Positions 1 through 6,530 are shown, counted from the stretch's first letter. The stretch: 11,634 nt of DNA from Oscillibacter sp. UBA6647 (GCA_002455655.1 DKLF01000048.1:1-11634); one strand, 5' to 3'. Notes: generated from the letters alone by a model not told the origin. Translations and numbers: made by a program.

Positions 1-1
1 T

Positions 2-547
2 ATTCTGGCGCTGAACGCCGCCATTGAGGCCGCCCGGGCTGGTAATGCGGGCAAGGGCTTTGCGGTGGTGGCGGACGAAGTGCGGACCCTTGCGGGAAAA
101 TCCGCCGAGGCCGCCAAGCAAACGGCGGAGTTGATTGAAAATTCTGTGTCAACGGTTGCCCGGGGAACGGAGCTGACAAATCAGACCGCGCAGATTCTCA
201 AGGATGTGGACGCGGCGGCCCGGGAGGCAACGCAGAGCTTTGGAAGAATCGAGCGGTCTATCTCGGAGCAGACCGGAGCCATCGAGCAGATCAGGGAAGG
301 ACTCTCCCAAATTTCCTCCGTGGTGCAGACCAACGCCGCCACGGCGGAGGAAAACTCCGCCACCAGTGAGGAGATGTCCGCGCAGGCGGTCAGTTTGCGT
401 CAGGAGGTCCAAAAATTCAGACTGTGGGAGGGAGCGGCGCAGGGACTTAGGGTCGAAGACGGCGGAGGAGAGCCCGGTCAAGCCCTCCAAAGCAAGGTTC
501 GGGAAATTCCCGGTGCCCGCACTGAAATGACCGCGGGAAAATATTGA
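2..547 (+). CDS. Methyl-accepting chemotaxis protein, C-terminal part (5' end outside window)
   Basis: This is the cytoplasmic signalling end of a chemoreceptor, which passes ligand information to CheA and CheW. The reading frame is open from base 2. It begins inside the highly conserved hairpin tip: the codons read LNAAIEAARAG, then GKGFAVVADEVR and LAGKSAEAAKQT, the hallmark of the MCP signal domain. A long heptad-rich coiled-coil arm follows (about 120 residues, with ENSATSEEMSAQA near its end). A short polar tail ends in TAGKY. There is no CheR/CheB-tethering pentapeptide of the NWETF type at the C-terminus. The sensory domain, membrane segments and HAMP domain would lie to the left of the window, so ligand and topology cannot be judged. 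A promoter and a hairpin follow the stop codon, so the next gene is probably a separate transcription unit. The family call is certain. Confidence 0.95.
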   Translation: MLALNAAIEAARAGNAGKGFAVVADEVRTLAGKSAEAAKQTAELIENSVSTVARGTELTNQTAQILKDVDAAAREATQSFGRIERSISEQTGAIEQIREGLSQISSVVQTNAATAEENSATSEEMSAQAVSLRQEVQKFRLWEGAAQGLRVEDGGGEPGQALQSKVREIPGARTEMTAGKY

Positions 548-563
548 CGGCGCAAAAGCGCGT

Positions 564-592
564 TTGAGAAACGGGCGGCATATATGTATGAT
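564..592 (+). promoter_or_regulatory. Predicted sigma-A promoter for the amidase gene
   Basis: TTGAGA (564-569) and TATGAT (587-592) are separated by exactly 17 bp, each one mismatch from the sigma-A consensus. Transcription would start near 599 and give a leader of about 155 nt before the amidase ATG at 755. The predicted start falls inside the hairpin at 594-622, which is unusual. The call is based on sequence pattern only. Confidence 0.5.
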
Positions 593-593
593 C

Positions 594-631
594 GGGAGGC
601 GAATCCGCAGGATTTGCCTCCCTCCGCTTTT
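594..631 (+). terminator. Hairpin with short T run, probable terminator of the chemoreceptor gene
   Basis: A 13-bp stem (594-606 with 610-622, one G-T wobble) closes a 3-nt loop (GCA). It is followed by TCCGC and then TTTT at 628-631. The stem is strong, but the T run is short and offset by 5 nt, so termination may be incomplete. It lies 46 nt past the chemoreceptor stop codon. Confidence 0.5.
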
Positions 632-754
632 CCGGCGGTTTAACGGTGTGGGAGGGTGCCCGGCCCGGTCCCGCTGCTTTGCACTTCCGACCCCGGCGGT
701 GAATATGATGCTGATACAGGGATATTACCTCATCATGGAACAGGAAGTGTTAGC

Positions 755-1327
755 ATGGCAATCAAGATCTTTATTGACCAGGGGCACAACCCGACGGGCT
801 ATCACAATACCGGCGCGTCCTGGTACGGGCTTGACGAGCAGGACGTTACGTATCAGGTGGGCGTGTATCTGGCGGAGATGCTCAACAGCGACCCCCGCTT
901 TGAAGCGCGCCTGTCAAGGCCCACGCCCGACACGGTTCTTGGCACCAACAACTCAACCAGTCTTGCAGAGCGGGTGCGCATGGCCAACGAGTGGCCCGCC
1001 AATTATTTTATCAGTATCCACGTCAACGCAAACCCCAACCCCGCAATTAACGGCACCGAGGTCTACATCTATCAGCTTTACACCCAGTCCAACTGGCTGG
1101 GAGAGGCTGTGTTGGACGGGATCGTGGAAGCCGTCGGCACAAAACGCAACGGCGTGATTGCAAGGCCGTCTCTGTATGTTCTGCGCAGGACCAATATGCC
1201 CTCTATTCTGGTGGAGATGGCGTACGTGTCCAATCCCTCCGACATGGAGAAGCTGCGGGATAACCAGTATCAGTTCGCGCAGGGCATTTATAACTGCATT
1301 ATGCGGTATTTCGGGTTTGCCTCCTAA
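755..1327 (+). CDS. N-acetylmuramoyl-L-alanine amidase (Amidase_3 family), single domain, no signal peptide
   Basis: This is a zinc enzyme that cuts the amide bond between MurNAc and L-alanine in peptidoglycan. The ATG at 755 was chosen because AGGAAG lies 7 nt upstream and the family fold begins at once (MAIKIFIDQGHN). An in-frame GTG at 656 would add 33 residues that do not resemble a signal peptide. The protein has 190 residues, essentially one Amidase_3 domain. Expected zinc ligands are visible: His11 (QGHN), Glu28 (GLDEQD) and His89 (SIHVN). The likely catalytic Glu154 sits in LVEMAYVSN. There is no SPOR, SH3 or LysM wall-binding domain and no export signal. It may act from the mother cell in sporulation (as CwlC-type enzymes do), leave by lysis, or be prophage-derived, although no phage genes are nearby. 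Family confidence is high; the biological role is open. Confidence 0.92.
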   Translation: MAIKIFIDQGHNPTGYHNTGASWYGLDEQDVTYQVGVYLAEMLNSDPRFEARLSRPTPDTVLGTNNSTSLAERVRMANEWPANYFISIHVNANPNPAINGTEVYIYQLYTQSNWLGEAVLDGIVEAVGTKRNGVIARPSLYVLRRTNMPSILVEMAYVSNPSDMEKLRDNQYQFAQGIYNCIMRYFGFAS

Positions 1328-1333
1328 AGAAAG

Positions 1334-1369
1334 AAACTCCCCCTGCCACATATCGGCAGGGGGAGTTTT
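1334..1369. terminator. Strong bidirectional Rho-independent terminator
   Basis: A perfect 14-bp inverted repeat (1334-1347 with 1355-1368) encloses a 7-nt loop. It begins 7 nt after the amidase stop codon. On the + strand the stem ends in TTTT. On the - strand it ends in TTT followed by C and more T (from CTTTCTT). It lies between two convergent genes and can end transcription from both. Confidence 0.92.
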
Positions 1370-1375
1370 ATATAC

Positions 1376-2401
1376 TCATAGAGCGGCCAAATCCTGCAAA
1401 AACCGATCTACAGCTTCCCGGGGGGTGGCCCAGCTTGTCACAAGACGGATGCCGGTCAGGCCGTCCCTTGCGGGGCCGTTGTACTCAAACTCATAGCCCC
1501 GCTCCAGACCCTTCACCACTGTATCGGGGAAAATGGGAAAAATCTGATTGCTGGGGGAGTCGGAAGCAAAGCCGTAGCCAAGCGCCTCGATGCCCCGGCG
1601 CAGAAGCTGAGCCATCTCGTTGGCATGGCGGGCCAGATTGAAATACAGTCCGTCCTCCAGCAGGGCGGAGAACTGAAGGCCCAGCAGGCGGCCCTTTGCC
1701 AGCATGGCGCCCCGCTGCTTCATATAGGCCCGGAAGTCCGTCGCCTTGCAGCCCCTTGAGATGACAACGGCTTCGCCAAACAGCGCGCCGTTTTTCGTTC
1801 CGCCGATGGTAAACACGTCGGTAAGCGCCGCCAGATCGGAAAGTGTAAGGTCGCTGCCCTCCGCCGTCAGGGCAGAGCCAAGGCGCGCGCCGTCCAAAAA
1901 CAGGTACAGCCCTCGCTCCCGGCAAACATCCCGCAGGGCGGAAAGCTCCGCCCTTGTGTAGACGGTGCCAATCTCCGTCGTATCGGAAATGTAGACCAGC
2001 TTGGGGTGAACCATGTGCTCCGAGCCGTCGTGTCCGTCCAGCACCTGCCGCACAAGCGCCGGTGTCAGCTTCCCGTCGGGGGAGGCCACGGTGCAGACCT
2101 TGTGGCCGGTGACCTCCACCGCCCCCGTCTCGTGGGTGGAGACATGGCCGCTGTCCGCCGCAATCACCGCCTCAAAGGAGCGGAGCAGCGCGTGAATCAC
2201 CAGCATATTTGCCTGCGTGCCTCCCACAAGGAAATGCACGTCAGCCTCCGGCGCGGCGCACAAACTGCGAATTGTTTCCGCTGCCGCCGCGCAGCGGGGG
2301 TCCAGGCCGTAGCCCCGGGTCTGTTCTTCGTTCGTCTCGGTCAGGGCTTTCAGCACTGCGGGGTGTGCGCCCTCGCTGTAATCGTTGCGGAAGCTGTACA
2401 T
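1376..2401 (-). CDS. ltaE: Low-specificity threonine aldolase (PLP-dependent, beta-eliminating lyase family)
   Basis: The enzyme cleaves threonine or allo-threonine to glycine and acetaldehyde using pyridoxal phosphate, and acts in the cytoplasm. From the ATG at 2401 it has 341 residues, normal for the family. The N-terminus MYSFRNDYSEGAHP is typical of the family. His86 in DSGHVSTHETGA would stack on the cofactor. Asp170 in FLDGARLG should contact the PLP ring nitrogen. Lys203 in GGTKNGA is the expected Schiff-base lysine. A longer in-frame reading starts at 2503, but it has no ribosome binding site and adds 34 polar residues outside the conserved domain. The chosen ATG has AGAGGAA a few bases upstream. 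It is transcribed alone, convergent with the amidase. The exact stereospecificity (L, or L-allo) cannot be read from sequence. Confidence 0.9.
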   Translation of the reverse strand: MYSFRNDYSEGAHPAVLKALTETNEEQTRGYGLDPRCAAAAETIRSLCAAPEADVHFLVGGTQANMLVIHALLRSFEAVIAADSGHVSTHETGAVEVTGHKVCTVASPDGKLTPALVRQVLDGHDGSEHMVHPKLVYISDTTEIGTVYTRAELSALRDVCRERGLYLFLDGARLGSALTAEGSDLTLSDLAALTDVFTIGGTKNGALFGEAVVISRGCKATDFRAYMKQRGAMLAKGRLLGLQFSALLEDGLYFNLARHANEMAQLLRRGIEALGYGFASDSPSNQIFPIFPDTVVKGLERGYEFEYNGPARDGLTGIRLVTSWATPREAVDRFLQDLAAL

Positions 2402-2502
2402 AAAGTTCCTCTTTCCTATGATTGAAAAATCGGTGCGCAGGCGGTTGGTGGGGTTCTGTTTTTCGTGATTGCGGGCAGATGCGTCCTTTGCAGCAATATC
2501 CA

Positions 2503-2531
2503 TTGAAATCGCCTGCTGTTTCTGCTATCAT
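2503..2531 (+). promoter_or_regulatory. Predicted sigma-A promoter of the DUF4358 lipoprotein gene
   Basis: TTGAAA (2503-2508) and TATCAT (2526-2531) are separated by 17 bp, each one mismatch from consensus. Transcription would begin near 2538, leaving a leader of about 154 nt before the ATG at 2692. The -10 lies on the same seven bases (TATCATA, 2526-2532) as the - strand promoter. The rest of this 290-bp intergenic region shows only two small hairpins in the leader (2610-2624 and 2650-2667) and no gene I can support. Confidence 0.5.
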
Positions 2532-2555
2532 ACCTCTGAAAAGCAAAAAAATCAA
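2527..2555 (-). promoter_or_regulatory. Predicted sigma-A promoter of the threonine aldolase gene
   Basis: Read on the - strand, TTGATT (2555-2550) and TATGAT (2532-2527) are separated by 17 bp. Transcription would begin near 2520 and give a leader of about 119 nt before the ATG at 2401. The -10 box overlaps the -10 box of a divergent promoter on the + strand. Confidence 0.6.
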
Positions 2556-2691
2556 GGACGAACGCCATCCGCCATAAGGGGTGTGCCTAAGAAAATCCAG
2601 CATGATGACGGGAACATTTTTCCCATTTGATCCGTTTACAAAGTGAGACTTCCGGCTGCGACCGGAAAAATGAAAGGAACATTACATTGCT

Positions 2692-3171
2692 ATGAAAAAG
2701 TTGTTATTTTTTATTTCGGCGGCGCTTGTGCTGATGATGGGACTGACTGCCTGCGGAGAAAACGGGGACAAGCACCCGGACCTGACCGCCTATTACGACT
2801 CTATGGCCGAAAAGCTGAACTGGAGCGACGAGAACATGATGGAGACGCCTGAAGACGTGCTGGACATCTACTATCCGGGACTGAAAGACATTGAGACAAA
2901 GCAGTTTATCGCCCGCTCGGTCATGATCAGCGCCACGGCGGAGGAGTTGGTTTTGATGGAGTGCAATTCCCCGGAGGACGCGGAGGCCGCCAAGGACATC
3001 CTCCAGCAGCGGATGGACGATCAGGTGGACGGCGGGGCGTGGTATCCCAGCACCATTGAGACGTGGAAAAACGCGCAGGTGTCCGTCAACGGAAGCTACG
3101 CCGCCCTCATCGTCTCCGGGGAAAACCAGAAAGAGCTGACCGAAGCTTATAACGCGCTGTTCGCGTCCTGA
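2692..3171 (+). CDS. DUF4358 family lipoprotein
   Basis: This is a predicted membrane-anchored lipoprotein of 159 residues. MKK opens a hydrophobic signal (residues 4-18) and a lipobox LTAC, with Cys21 as the lipidation site, so the mature protein should sit on the outer face of the cytoplasmic membrane. The rest is a soluble mixed alpha/beta domain resembling DUF4358: a conserved-looking DIYYPGL near residues 58-64, an EAAKDILQQR segment and a C-terminal strand before NQKELTEAYNALF. No catalytic motif is visible and the family function is unknown to me. The Shine-Dalgarno AAAGGA is about 13 nt from the ATG, longer than ideal, so expression may be modest. It stands 71 nt upstream of the MBOAT acyltransferase gene on the same strand, which suggests an accessory role in the same surface pathway (inference). 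The DUF4358 assignment is from memory of the family. Confidence 0.78.
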   Translation: MKKLLFFISAALVLMMGLTACGENGDKHPDLTAYYDSMAEKLNWSDENMMETPEDVLDIYYPGLKDIETKQFIARSVMISATAEELVLMECNSPEDAEAAKDILQQRMDDQVDGGAWYPSTIETWKNAQVSVNGSYAALIVSGENQKELTEAYNALFAS

Positions 3172-3186
3172 GCAACAGCGCTGCCC

Positions 3187-3210
3187 GGCCGCGGTTTTTA
3201 AGCCGCGGCC
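3187..3210 (+). terminator. GC-rich hairpin, possible weak terminator or attenuator
   Basis: A perfect 8-bp inverted repeat, GGCCGCGG (3187-3194) and CCGCGGCC (3203-3210), encloses an 8-nt loop between the lipoprotein and the MBOAT gene. Only ATTTCCC follows, without a T run. It may therefore only reduce read-through or protect mRNA ends, not fully terminate. Confidence 0.4.
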
Positions 3211-3242
3211 ATTTCCCTACATGATAGAAAGGAGGCGCCGCG

Positions 3243-4637
3243 TTGGTATTCAGCAGTCCCGTATTTTTGTTTTTTTATCTCCCTGTTTCGCTGGCGCTGT
3301 ACTTTGTTGTTCCGCTGAAGTGGCGGAATCTGGTCTTGCTTGCGGCGAGCCTGCTGTTTTACGGCTGGGGAGAGGGAATTTACGTCCTCATTATGCTCCT
3401 GTCCACCGCTATTGACTATACTCACGGGCTTCTGGTGGAAAAATACCGGAACGAGGATAAAAAAGCCCGATGGTTTGTGGCCCAGTCCGTAATTTTTAAC
3501 CTGCTGATTCTGGGCTTTTTTAAGTACTATAATTTTATTGCCGTGAATCTCTCGCTGATCCCGGGCCTTGCCCTGCCCGATATGAACGTGCATCTGCCTA
3601 TCGGCGTTTCCTTCTACACGTTCCAGACCATGAGTTACACCATTGACGTGTACCGCAAAGACGCGCCGGTGCAGAGGAATGTTGTGGCTTTCGGGACCTT
3701 TGTCACCATGTTCCCCCAACTGATCGCAGGCCCCATCGTGAAATACAAGCAGGTGGCGCTGGAGTTAAATTCCCGCCGCACCACGGCGGAGGGCTTTGCC
3801 CGGGGCGTGCTGCGGTTTACCGTGGGCCTTGCGAAAAAGGTGTTGCTGGCAAACGCCGTGGGCGTACTGTGGGAGACGCAGCTAGCGGCCCAGTCCGCCG
3901 GGACGCTGACGGCGGCGGGAGGCTGGCTGGGGCTGGCGGCGTTCTCCCTGCAAATCTATTTCGACTTTTCCGGCTATTCCGATATGGCCATCGGACTTGG
4001 GTATATCTTCGGGTTTCATTTTCCCGAGAATTTTGACCACCCGTATCTTGCGAAATCTGTCACGGAGTTCTGGCGGCGGTGGCATATGTCTTTGACCGGG
4101 TGGTTCCGGGAGTATGTCTACATCCCCTTGGGCGGCAACCGAGGCGGGGAGTGGAAGACCCTTAGAAACATCCTGATTGTCTGGACGCTGACGGGCATCT
4201 GGCACGGGGCAAGCTGGAATTTTCTTCTCTGGGGCGAGTATTTTGCCGCGTGGCTGATTTTGGAGAAATACGTGCTGGGCGGCGCGCTCAGTCGTGCGCC
4301 TGTGGCGGTGCAGCGAATTTATACTTTGATGATTGCCGCCGTGGGCTGGGGTTTGTTTGCCATTGAGGATTTGGGTCGGTGCGCCGCGTATCTGAAAATT
4401 TGCTTCGGCGGCGGGACACTGTGGAGCGCGGGAGATGGGTATCTTTTGAGAAGCTACGGCCTGACCCTTGTGATTCTGGCCTTTGCATCCACCACGCTGG
4501 GCCTGCGCCTGTGGGTGCGGCTGCCGGAGCGGGTACGGCAAATTGCTGCGCCTTTGCTGATGCTGGCGGGTCTGACGGTGTGCACGGCGTATCTAGTGGA
4601 CAACAGTTATAATCCGTTTTTGTATTTCCGTTTTTAG
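3243..4637 (+). CDS. MBOAT family O-acyltransferase (AlgI/PatA-like)
   Basis: This is a multi-pass membrane enzyme predicted to move acyl, usually acetyl, groups across the membrane for attachment to an exported polymer. The start is a TTG with a near-perfect AAAGGAGG 7 nt upstream, giving VFSSPVFLFFYLP, the usual opening of this family. At 464 residues it has normal AlgI/DltB-like length, with many hydrophobic segments throughout. The MBOAT signature is present: FWRRWHMSLTGWFREYVYIP with His281, then GIWHGASWNF with His321, the expected catalytic histidine (AlgI has His322). IAGPIVKY (161-168) and YFDFSGYSDMAIGLG (239-253) are further family hallmarks. The DHHW gene follows after 11 nt, the standard partnership for O-acetylation of alginate, peptidoglycan or other glycans. 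The substrate cannot be told: no glycan synthesis genes are in view. DltB is unlikely because dltA, dltC and dltD are absent. Confidence 0.93.
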   Translation: MVFSSPVFLFFYLPVSLALYFVVPLKWRNLVLLAASLLFYGWGEGIYVLIMLLSTAIDYTHGLLVEKYRNEDKKARWFVAQSVIFNLLILGFFKYYNFIAVNLSLIPGLALPDMNVHLPIGVSFYTFQTMSYTIDVYRKDAPVQRNVVAFGTFVTMFPQLIAGPIVKYKQVALELNSRRTTAEGFARGVLRFTVGLAKKVLLANAVGVLWETQLAAQSAGTLTAAGGWLGLAAFSLQIYFDFSGYSDMAIGLGYIFGFHFPENFDHPYLAKSVTEFWRRWHMSLTGWFREYVYIPLGGNRGGEWKTLRNILIVWTLTGIWHGASWNFLLWGEYFAAWLILEKYVLGGALSRAPVAVQRIYTLMIAAVGWGLFAIEDLGRCAAYLKICFGGGTLWSAGDGYLLRSYGLTLVILAFASTTLGLRLWVRLPERVRQIAAPLLMLAGLTVCTAYLVDNSYNPFLYFRF

Positions 4638-4648
4638 GGGGTGAGGGC

Positions 4649-5764
4649 ATGACGAAAAAATATGGGATGTTCCTCTCCGCCCTTTTCTGCGCATTTTTGG
4701 TTGGCATTGGGACGCTGCATCTGGCGCTGCCGGACCGGGCATGGTCCGAAGCGGAAAACCGGACGCTGGCAAAACGCCCGGCTCTCACCGCAGCAAGCGT
4801 TGCGGACGGAACGTTTATGACGGACGCGGAGAGCTATATTGCCGACCAGTTTCCGGGGCGGGACGGCTGGACGGGCCTGAAGGCCCGCGCGGAACAGCTT
4901 TTGGGAAAGTCCGAGTTCCGGGGCGTATACCTGTGCGGGGATACCTTGATTAACAAAGGAAACGAGCCGGGAGAGCAGGCAGAAAAAAATCTTGGCTATG
5001 TCTCCGCATTGGCGGAAGTGGCGGAGGTCCCTGTGTATCTGGGGCTGATTCCCACCGCGTCGGAAATCTGGGCTGACAGACTGCCCGACGGTGCGCCGGT
5101 TCCAAACCAGAGCGTGTTTATCCAAAGGGCGCTGGAAGAAACGGGTGTTTCCGGGGTGGAGTATCTCTCCGCGCTTCAAGACCGGGCGGAAGAGGAACTC
5201 TACTACCGCACAGACCACCACTGGACCAGCCTGGGCGCGTATTACGGCTACGCTGTTCTGTGTGAGGCTTTGGATGAAGAGCCTGTAAGTATAGATTCCT
5301 TTACACCGGAAACGGTCAGCGCAGACTTTAATGGAACCTTGTATTCCACCTCCGGCGTCCACTGGCTGACGCCGGACACCATGGAGTATTACGTCCCGGA
5401 GGAGGGCGTGACAGTGACCGACCCGCAGGAGAGCGGGGAAGAGCACCTTCCGCTGTATGACCGTTCGTATCTTACGAAGAAGGATAAATATTCCTCGTTT
5501 TTGGGGGGCAATCGTCCAGTGTGCATCGTCAAAAATCCAAACGCCGCCACGGACCGCAAAATTCTGCTGATACGGGACTCCTATGCCGACGCGATGGCTC
5601 CGTTCCTGTCTCAGACTTTTGCGGAGGTTCACCTGCTGGACCTGCGGTATTACCATCTGTCCCCGGCGGAGTATGCCCGGGAAAACGGGGTGGACAGCAT
5701 TGTGGTGAGTTACAGCGTTCAGAATTTCGTAACGGACAAAAATCTCGCATTTTTGAGCCGCTGA
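4649..5764 (+). CDS. DHHW family protein (AlgJ/AlgX-like, SGNH-type acyltransferase partner)
   Basis: This is the probable extracytoplasmic partner of the upstream MBOAT protein, accepting acyl groups and placing them on a polymer outside the membrane. It has 371 residues. The ATG at 4649 has GGGGGTGAG just upstream and lies 11 nt after the MBOAT stop, so the two are surely co-transcribed. One hydrophobic segment near residues 7-27 forms a signal anchor or signal peptide. SEAENRTLAKRP (33-44) and FPGRDGW (68-74) match the N-terminal hallmark of the family. The name-giving DHHW is at 189-192 in YYRTDHHWTSLGAYYGY. A later block, LLIRDSYADAM, has Asp310 and Ser311, the likely nucleophile region of an SGNH-like site. 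AlgJ, AlgX and bacterial DHHW proteins share this pattern. Enzymatic activity and substrate are inferred. Confidence 0.9.
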   Translation: MTKKYGMFLSALFCAFLVGIGTLHLALPDRAWSEAENRTLAKRPALTAASVADGTFMTDAESYIADQFPGRDGWTGLKARAEQLLGKSEFRGVYLCGDTLINKGNEPGEQAEKNLGYVSALAEVAEVPVYLGLIPTASEIWADRLPDGAPVPNQSVFIQRALEETGVSGVEYLSALQDRAEEELYYRTDHHWTSLGAYYGYAVLCEALDEEPVSIDSFTPETVSADFNGTLYSTSGVHWLTPDTMEYYVPEEGVTVTDPQESGEEHLPLYDRSYLTKKDKYSSFLGGNRPVCIVKNPNAATDRKILLIRDSYADAMAPFLSQTFAEVHLLDLRYYHLSPAEYARENGVDSIVVSYSVQNFVTDKNLAFLSR

Positions 5765-5771
5765 TAAAAGA

Positions 5772-5800
5772 GGGCAGACGCGGAATAACCGCGCCTGCCC
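5772..5800 (+). terminator. Terminator hairpin after the acylation genes
   Basis: A 12-bp stem with one A-C mismatch (5772-5783 with 5789-5800) and a 5-nt loop begins 8 nt after the DHHW stop codon. The tail is CTGCTTATTT, T-rich but interrupted. It is a plausible end for the lipoprotein-MBOAT-DHHW unit. Confidence 0.6.
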
Positions 5801-5860
5801 CTGCTTATTTCCCCAATCTACGTGTTTTTTGAAAAAAGATCATCAACAGCAGGAAAAAAG

Positions 5861-5895
5861 AAAGCGCTTGAGGAAGTTACTTCCTCAAGCACTTT
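5861..5895 (-). terminator. Rho-independent terminator of the DUF4364 gene, bidirectional in form
   Basis: A 10-bp stem (5866-5875 with 5881-5890) around a GTTAC loop is extended by four more pairs beyond one mismatch (5861-5864 with 5892-5895). Read on the - strand it is followed by CTTTTTT, an excellent tail. On the + strand it ends in CTTTT. It lies 14 nt past the DUF4364 stop and can also back up the + strand terminator at 5772-5800. Confidence 0.82.
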
Positions 5896-5908
5896 TATGA
5901 TTATTGAA

Positions 5909-6457
5909 TTATTTTTCGCTTTTTTCATCCTGCCCATCGGAAAGAAGTAAATCCACAATCTGGCCGTACAGCCGCTCCGGGCTTTGGCGAAAGCGCTTTT
6001 CAACCGCCTTGGCCATGTCTTCCCGCACCATCATCAGCTCCATATCCATCACGCTGCCCATATCGTCGGACAGGGACAGGGCCACCGTCCAGGTTCCGTT
6101 GGGCCGCTGCACGGAGGAGGCCTGTACCTGACTTTTGCGCCGCAGACGGCGGTTGTAGTCGGACAGATTCCTGTCGCATCGCAGGCGGACGGAATAGGGC
6201 AGGTTGGACTCGCAGATTTCGCTGTTTCTCTGTCCCTTGTCGGTTATGGCGTATAGACCGTCGTCGGAAAGTGTCAAGTGTTCTGTCTTTACAAGGTCTG
6301 CAAGACAGTCGGAAAAGTCGAAATAATCAATGGCGTCGTCGCATAGCGTCAGTTCCAGCACCGCGTCGAAGGGCACCGGCTCGATGACCCGAGCGGCGAT
6401 GTACAAAATCAGAAATTTAATCTCCAGATGATCGTGAATAAAGCCGTGTCCGGCCAT
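5909..6457 (-). CDS. DUF4364 family protein, probable winged-helix DNA-binding regulator
   Basis: A 182-residue cytoplasmic protein. The ATG at 6457 is supported by GGGAGGTGG with about 7 nt spacing. The N-terminal half (residues about 8-75) looks like a winged helix: EIKFLILYIAARV, then a helix, then DCLADLVKTEHL and LTLSDDGLYAITDKG, which resembles a beta wing. The C-terminal half, including WTVALSLSDD, is mostly beta and then helical and should serve dimerisation or sensing. It ends in a charged tail. DUF4364 is common in Clostridia and is generally described only as a domain of unknown function, so target and signal are unknown. It is transcribed alone, divergent from the DUF3048 lipoprotein gene. 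An inverted repeat overlaps its own -35 box, which would fit autoregulation. The family is recalled, not searched. Confidence 0.8.
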   Translation of the reverse strand: MAGHGFIHDHLEIKFLILYIAARVIEPVPFDAVLELTLCDDAIDYFDFSDCLADLVKTEHLTLSDDGLYAITDKGQRNSEICESNLPYSVRLRCDRNLSDYNRRLRRKSQVQASSVQRPNGTWTVALSLSDDMGSVMDMELMMVREDMAKAVEKRFRQSPERLYGQIVDLLLSDGQDEKSEK

Positions 6458-6501
6458 GGAACCACCTCCCTGCGCCGCTAAGGCGCTGTCTCTTACGACC
6501 T

Positions 6502-6530
6502 ATTATAGCTGCTTTAGACCGGTTTGTACA
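6502..6530 (-). promoter_or_regulatory. Predicted sigma-A promoter of the DUF4364 gene
   Basis: On the - strand a perfect -10 TATAAT (6507-6502) follows TGTACA (6530-6525) with 17 bp spacing. Transcription would start near 6495, about 38 nt before the ATG. A small hairpin (GCGCC/GGCGC, 6472-6486) sits in the leader just before the ribosome binding site. Confidence 0.75.

Noticed and set aside
679..709. A second possible promoter for the amidase, TTGCAC-19-TATGAT, and a sporulation-like TGAATA element at 700-705.
   Set aside because: The 19-bp spacing and weaker -35 make it poorer than 564-592. The sporulation-type reading needs a spacer about 2 bp too short.
564..1157. Long + strand open frame overlapping the amidase in another frame.
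   Set aside because: Its product is a low-complexity, Arg/Pro/Thr-rich shadow, with no ribosome binding site, while the overlapping frame has intact enzyme motifs.
3197..3225. TTTAAG-17-CATGAT as a promoter for the MBOAT gene.
   Set aside because: The start of transcription would fall in or after the ribosome binding site at 3228-3235, and the -35 matches only three of six bases.
3198..3719. Minus-strand open frames within the MBOAT gene and elsewhere (for example 4634-5656 and 6609-7571).
   Set aside because: These are mirror frames of GC-rich genes. They have no recognisable motifs and lie opposite genes with clear family signatures.
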